NCBI RefSeq assembly: GCF_020921035.1
Contig: NC_063150.1
Coordinates: 29,063,826-29,127,825, forward strand
Origin: Rhodamnia argentea
Taxonomy: Eukaryota > Streptophyta > Magnoliopsida > Myrtales > Myrtaceae
Length of the DNA stretch: 64,000 nucleotides
Direction: 5' to 3'
Part shown: in pieces, positions 59,294 through 64,000 of the stretch
Layout of the letters: the number at the start of each line of letters is the position of its first letter
How positions within the stretch are numbered: the stretch's first letter is position 1
Notes under the pieces: generated by a model
Seen by the model: only the letters and a program-made list of their open reading frames with translations
What the model was told of the DNA's origin: nothing
Database searches by the model: none
Made by a program: the position numbers and the translations under genes

Positions 59294-62200
59294 CTGGTCT
59301 TGAAACTGGTTCCCAATGCCTTCTCAACACAGCCCACCGCTGATAACGAATCAAAAATTCAAACCATACCCAACTCCGAAACATAAATAAAGCTACTTGT
59401 GCAAGTTTCAAGACGAGCTCAACGTCAATGAAAACAAGGACTCTCTTCAAGCTCTTCTCTGGGTTTTCTCTACTGGCCAAAAGGGTCTCCGACTCTCAGC
59501 TCAAAACCCATGCTTCTTTCGAGTCCTCTCAGACTCTCTCTCACTTTTCCTTATATGACCCCGACAAAAAGAAAAGAGAGGGTCAGAGCAACAATCCGTT
59601 CTTGCCTGTGCAGGCAGTTAACGGGAGAAAAACACAAATGAGAGCCAAAAAGGCACAGAATTTTAGGAAATGGATACGGAACGAAAGAAGATCCTGGGAG
59701 GGGGTTATCTCAGATGAAGGAGGAGTGGAGTTGTCAGTGGTAGGTGATCGAGAAGGGGAAAATGCCTTGCATCCGTCACAAACATATAAACATCGCCGCA
59801 ACGTTTTCAAAGCTGAGGCAATGTCAAAATGGAAACTTTCTTCGCCTGCTTCTTGATTCGATGTCCTTTCTCCTGTTGCTGTCCTTTCCTTTTCCCTCTT
59901 TAATTTGATTTTGGTATTGGAGGTGACAGATAATCAGACACTTGATTAGATTAGTTATAAAAAGAAAACTATTTGCTTGCTGGGTGTGGGGCCCGTCTTT
60001 TGTATTATTGTTATTGTTATTATTATCATTACTATAGAAAAAAAAACCCCAATTAATTTCTCCAAATCTAATCTTTCCACTCGTATGGAATGGGATTCAG
60101 AGAGAGAGAGAGAGAGTTAAAAACAGGGTGTTTGGTTATGACTAGAAGGACAAACAATCAGTGTGCTAGTGTCAAAGGGGTGAATTAGTGGAAAGGATGA
60201 GAGGTCTAATTTGTAGATGGGACATCAAATTTACCTTTGCAATTTTAGACAAGTTCATTATTAGCATTATCTCCGGTCTGATTCTCGATTCCGGGGTGAG
60301 ACCGGACAAGAGGTGCTTGGAATTGGATAGATCGGTCCGATCCGATTGCCGGGCGATCTAGTGAAATCGATTGCATGTGCTTGAAATGCATAATTATGTT
60401 TTAAATGTGTAGAAACATCTGGAAAAATTAAAAGTCTAAATGGTTTCTCTAAAAGTCAAGAAATAAAATAAAAAAAATTGGTCCAGTCCGAATGGACGGT
60501 TCCACCCCTAAAACTAGAAACCGGATCGACAATTACCTGGAATCGGGAACTGGACTGGCACCCCCTGAAGTTCTTTTTGCTCACCCCTATCTTTCCCAAA
60601 CAACATATGGCAATCCTCGCATATACTTGGAAATACGTCTAACGAGTTATGCATAAGAAGACAATGCTTTTTATAGGTAATTAGAAAAAGAAAGTGTAAG
60701 GCGATAACGTGCGTTGATTTATTTCCTTGGAAGTTATAATGGCGAGCCGTAAAAAACAACACTAGTCCTCCATTGAATATTAGAACAGTAAACCCATTTT
60801 TGTTGTTCTAATTACATGGTGAAGTACTTAAAAATGACCGGAGAAAAAAATACATACGTATAGATATACGTATACATGGAGATATTTATGAGCAATTGAG
60901 GAATGCATCATGACTCAGGAGGTAAGTAAAACTGGGCTTTCAGTGGTGATGGTCTTTATTGTACTTTCTCTCTAGACAGTTTATTTATTTATTTCGTTTG
61001 TATTTATTTATTTATTTATTTATTTTTGCACATTTCAGTGTTTTCTTGCTTCAAAGCAAGGTCCCTTCTTGTTGATGATGGTGAAATTACGAGTACCTTT
61101 TCTGTTTTCTCCTCTTTGACAGCAATGTTACTGTTACTTTGAAGTTACGAAATAAAGAAAAGAGAGGCGCGATCAAACATTCCATTGGCACTGCTTTTGG
61201 ATGTGCATTCCGATTCAGTCGAGTTACATGCCCAATTTGCTCATTTTTAACATGAAAAAATGCGAAGAATTTGTCATCGGGGGATCAAACTAATGTTGAC
61301 AATTGATTTGGCTCGGCTATGCACACTAGAAATTTTATAAGTTTTCGTGTTGATGCATAACATGCACTTTCATGCCGTTTCATCGAACTATCTCATTCGT
61401 AATCCCAGAAAAAAAAAAAAACTTGCATTTTCGATCTATGTGGATTGATCCAGCTTATGGACTGCATATTTTGGTAATCGATCCTTATTCAAGACTCATC
61501 GTATTAGATTTTCTAAATATGTTTATATATATCCGCATAAAAAGAAAAATTGAGCTAGGCGCATATGACAATATTTTTGCGTAGCGAAGCATCTTGCCTC
61601 TATCTATTTTGCCCTAGGAATTATTGGCTAATTACTACTCCTTCAAGGTTTCTTTTCTGTATATGAGTATAATAAAAGGTTGAAAAAGTCAAGTGAGAGA
61701 ATATAATGCACATTGTCGAGATGCATGTGGGGATTGTGCTAAAAAAAATATCACATTGAAGAACTAATGTAGTGTGGAGCAGCTAATATATCCAAATTGG
61801 CCTATAACTCAATGGCTTAAAATTTTTTAGTGACGGTGATTTAACTGAATATGTTGATGAGTTCGGACTTCGGCATCCTCTTAGCGATCTCCCTGGGTGA
61901 ATGATATCGGACTTTTGCCGCGCGCTCCCCTTCGGCAATCTCCCTAGGTGAATATATCGAACTTATGCCGTGTGCTTCCAACCCATCTGGCTATTTTAAT
62001 ATGCTTCCCGATTTTTCTTTAACTTTCTTCTTTCTCTTTTTTTTTTTGCCGACACTTATTTCCCACCCCCCCCTTTTTTTGTGGGAGGGGCCTGCAAAGT
62101 GTCCAGCTAAAATACTGGTCTTCTGCTAACTTAAGACAAATTCCTGCTTTGACGGTCAAAAAGGATTAAAATAATGAAATCGGTCTATTTAATTTAGAAA

Positions 62201-63417
62201 ATTTCGAGAGGCCCCATAAAAAAAAAAAAAAAGAGTAAACAGTACCGGACAAATGGCTCTTTGTTGGAAGTAACTAAGCTTAACTAACGCGCTTTCGTAA
62301 AGTTAAAGTGGATTACATAGCCTTTAAATTAAACAAATGGACTAATCACATTGAATCCAACCGGGTTTCAGAAAGTTTTGGATTTCGATCCTTTTACCTA
62401 TTTTAGCATATTCGTCTCCCAATATTTATGTTGTAACATAAATATAACGTAGGGGAAGGAACGGAAATCTAAATACATTTTTTGGATAACTGGTACGTCC
62501 ACAACCAGTATGGAAAACCCTTGCATATTCATCATTGGATGAGTCTCGTGTGAGTTTGGAGTTAGTTTTGTGACCGGATTTTTTCCACACGTCAACAATC
62601 GGCAGAAGGACACCGCAAGTGTCAATATATGTGTACGCCGCCCACTTTGGTGCCAATATTTTTTTTTTGAACCGTTTAAGTGCCAAATCGAAAAAAAAAA
62701 AAAAAAAAAGATCACTCAAGTGTCAATGGTGAGAAATTCGAGCCAAACAGTCCACGTGGAATTTTTATTATGTTTTTTTAATTTTATGTGGATTTTTTAA
62801 AAGGCAACCCACGTGTAATTTTTTTTTTTAAATGGCCCATGTGGCAATTTTTTTTTTAGAAAATTCACTCCACGTGGACTTCACATGGACCGACTTTTAC
62901 AAATTAAGCTAATTTTTAAAAAGAGTTAAATTAAATTTAAAAAAAAAACCTTCTTTGCATAGCAGCGAGGGTGGGGGATAGGCTAGCGGGGGTCACCGAG
63001 CCCTGATTAGTGGCTATCAACCCCTGCCAATGGCTACCGAGGGCTTGACCTTACAGATTTGGCGAGATCGAGCTTTACAGCAGCTGGGCAAGGCGGATCT
63101 CCCCCAACAATAGCCAAGCCCGGCCAACGCCGGGCAAGGTCTGCTTCGCCCAACCCCGGCCACTAGTCAAAGCTTGGTGACCCTCATTGGGCCATCCCCC
63201 ACCCTCGGAGGCAAGCCCTCACGCTACAACTTTTTTTTTTTTTAATCTTTAGCTTATTTTTTAGTTTTTAGCTCATTATTATTTTTTTAATATTACGTGA
63301 AATTATTTATTAATTTTTGGCTTTTTTTTAATTGCTAACTGTGATCCTTTGGCGAGCCACGTAAACATCATGTAAAATTTATGGCGACGCTCACTGGAAC
63401 CGGCACTCAAATAATAG
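59294..63417. other. Leader/promoter of the kinase gene and long AT-rich spacer
   Basis: 59294-59870 is probably leader exon and promoter. 60290-60560 resembles the dispersed 'gattccggggtgagaccgg' repeat. (TTTA)n lies at about 60979-61026. About 61865-61975 is a degenerate two-unit repeat 'cttcggca(t)..ctccct(g/a)ggtgaat..atatcg(g)ac'. 62740-63340 is a dispersed repeat copy with a GC-rich core (62960-63225: 'ggcaaggtctgcttcgccc'). No gene was recognised. Confidence 0.4.
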
Positions 63418-64000
63418 TTTTTTTTTTAAATGGCATTTAAGTGATAAAAAAAAAATATTGGCATCACAATAAGTGCCGTACATAAATATTGAAAGTTCGG
63501 GTATCCTTTTGCCATCAACAATCAGATGGGTGCGTAAATTATTCATTACATCGGCAGTGGACCTATTGTAATCGAATTCATCCATACGTTAGTGATTCAA
63601 TCGTTAGCGCGTAAATTGTTTCTCACATCGATAGTAGATCTAATGAAAATCCAAACTATTTTAGTGGACCTAAAAAAATAGTTTTTTTTTAAATGGCATT
63701 TAAGTGATAAAAAAAAATATTGGCATCACAATAAGTGCCGTACATAAATATTGAAAGTTCAGGTATCCTTTTGCCATCAACAGTTAGATGGTGTGTAAAT
63801 TATTCATTACATCGGCAATGGACCTATTGTAATCGAATTCATCCATACGTCGGTGATTCAATCGTTAGTGCGTAAATTGTTTCTCACATCGATAGTAGAT
63901 CTAATGAAAATCCAAACTATTTTAGTGGACTTAAAAAAATATTTTTTTTAAATGGCATTTAAGTGATAAAAAAAAATATTGGCATCACAATAAGTGCCGT
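63418..64000. repeat. Tandem satellite, about 260-bp unit, truncated by window edge
   Basis: Units begin with a T-run and aaatggcatttaagtgataaaa at about 63421, 63682 and 63941 (spacings 263 and 259). Two full units and the start of a third are visible and are almost identical. Each unit appears to be an older internal duplication: 'gcgtaaattattcattacatcgg' and 'gcgtaaattgtttctcacatcg' recur within it. The array continues beyond the window. Confidence 0.92.

Noticed and set aside
59022-59480. 152-codon minus-strand frame upstream of the kinase
   Set aside because: It crosses a predicted splice donor and a GA microsatellite; the hydrophobic composition follows from T-rich intron sequence.
59428-59856. 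142-codon plus-strand frame
   Set aside because: It overlaps the probable leader/promoter of the minus-strand kinase gene, lacks domains and looks like random translation.
63418-64000. CRISPR-like array
   Set aside because: The units are about 260 bp of contiguous near-identical sequence with no unique spacers, in a eukaryotic genome; it is a satellite.
1-64000. Gene cluster or novel multi-gene system
   Set aside because: The intact genes are well-known single-copy-style housekeeping or signalling families on mixed strands with large spacers, and nothing ties them into one pathway.

Overview
This window is nuclear DNA from a flowering plant, almost certainly a eudicot. It has many-exon genes with GT-AG introns, a Pol III tRNA gene, Ty1/copia and MITE debris, long AT-rich spacers and many microsatellites. 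The proteins look like ordinary eudicot orthologues. The GC-rich-core repeats and 'gccaattta/taggactgaatt' motifs remind me of Myrtales genomes (Eucalyptus/Syzygium type), but that is an impression and not a demonstrated assignment.

Layout, left to right. The 3' end of an unrecognised coiled-coil gene (1-757, +). A nine-exon class I methyltransferase of the EEF1A-lysine-methyltransferase-4 type (2399-5446, -). A proteasome assembly chaperone 4 gene (7802-9409, +), converging on an ATG8 gene of the glycine-terminated class (9996-12031, -). A repeat-rich block with a copia RNase H remnant and a short LTR (12.5-17 kb). An S-adenosylmethionine synthetase with a 5'UTR intron (CDS 19076-20257, +). 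A nested transposon block (21.8-25.9 kb). A tRNA-Gly(UCC) (28143-28214, -). A complete 24-exon PDR/ABCG full-size transporter (29403-37513, +). A decayed DC1-domain gene inside a 350-bp tandem duplication (38.2-39.0 kb). A ten-exon SPL1/SPL12-type SBP transcription factor (40953-47447, -). Two broken Gnk2/DUF26 fragments (51.8 and 53.9 kb, -). Nested MITEs (54.1-54.8 kb). A six-exon receptor-like kinase (56429-58756, -). A long AT-rich spacer ending in a tandem satellite that runs off the right edge.

I built the gene models by hand from splice signals, reading phase and remembered family sequences. For the seven complete genes the exon lengths add up to open frames of 232, 157, 119, 393, 1423, 1013 and 472 codons, which are normal family sizes. 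That phase consistency is the strongest support. The genes do not form a pathway or operon. The functional themes are SAM production and use (SAM synthetase, methyltransferase), protein turnover (PAC4, ATG8), transport, signalling and transcription, and I see no evidence that they are co-regulated.

I did not find an undescribed biological system. The items most worth a second look are: a leucine in place of the conserved serine in the second ABC signature of the transporter; a 20-nt micro-exon in the methyltransferase; a CT microsatellite that forms the 5' splice site of an SPL intron; a transposon-in-LTR nest with a readable target duplication; a Gnk2 pseudogene that keeps its TATA box but has lost its start codon; and the terminal satellite.
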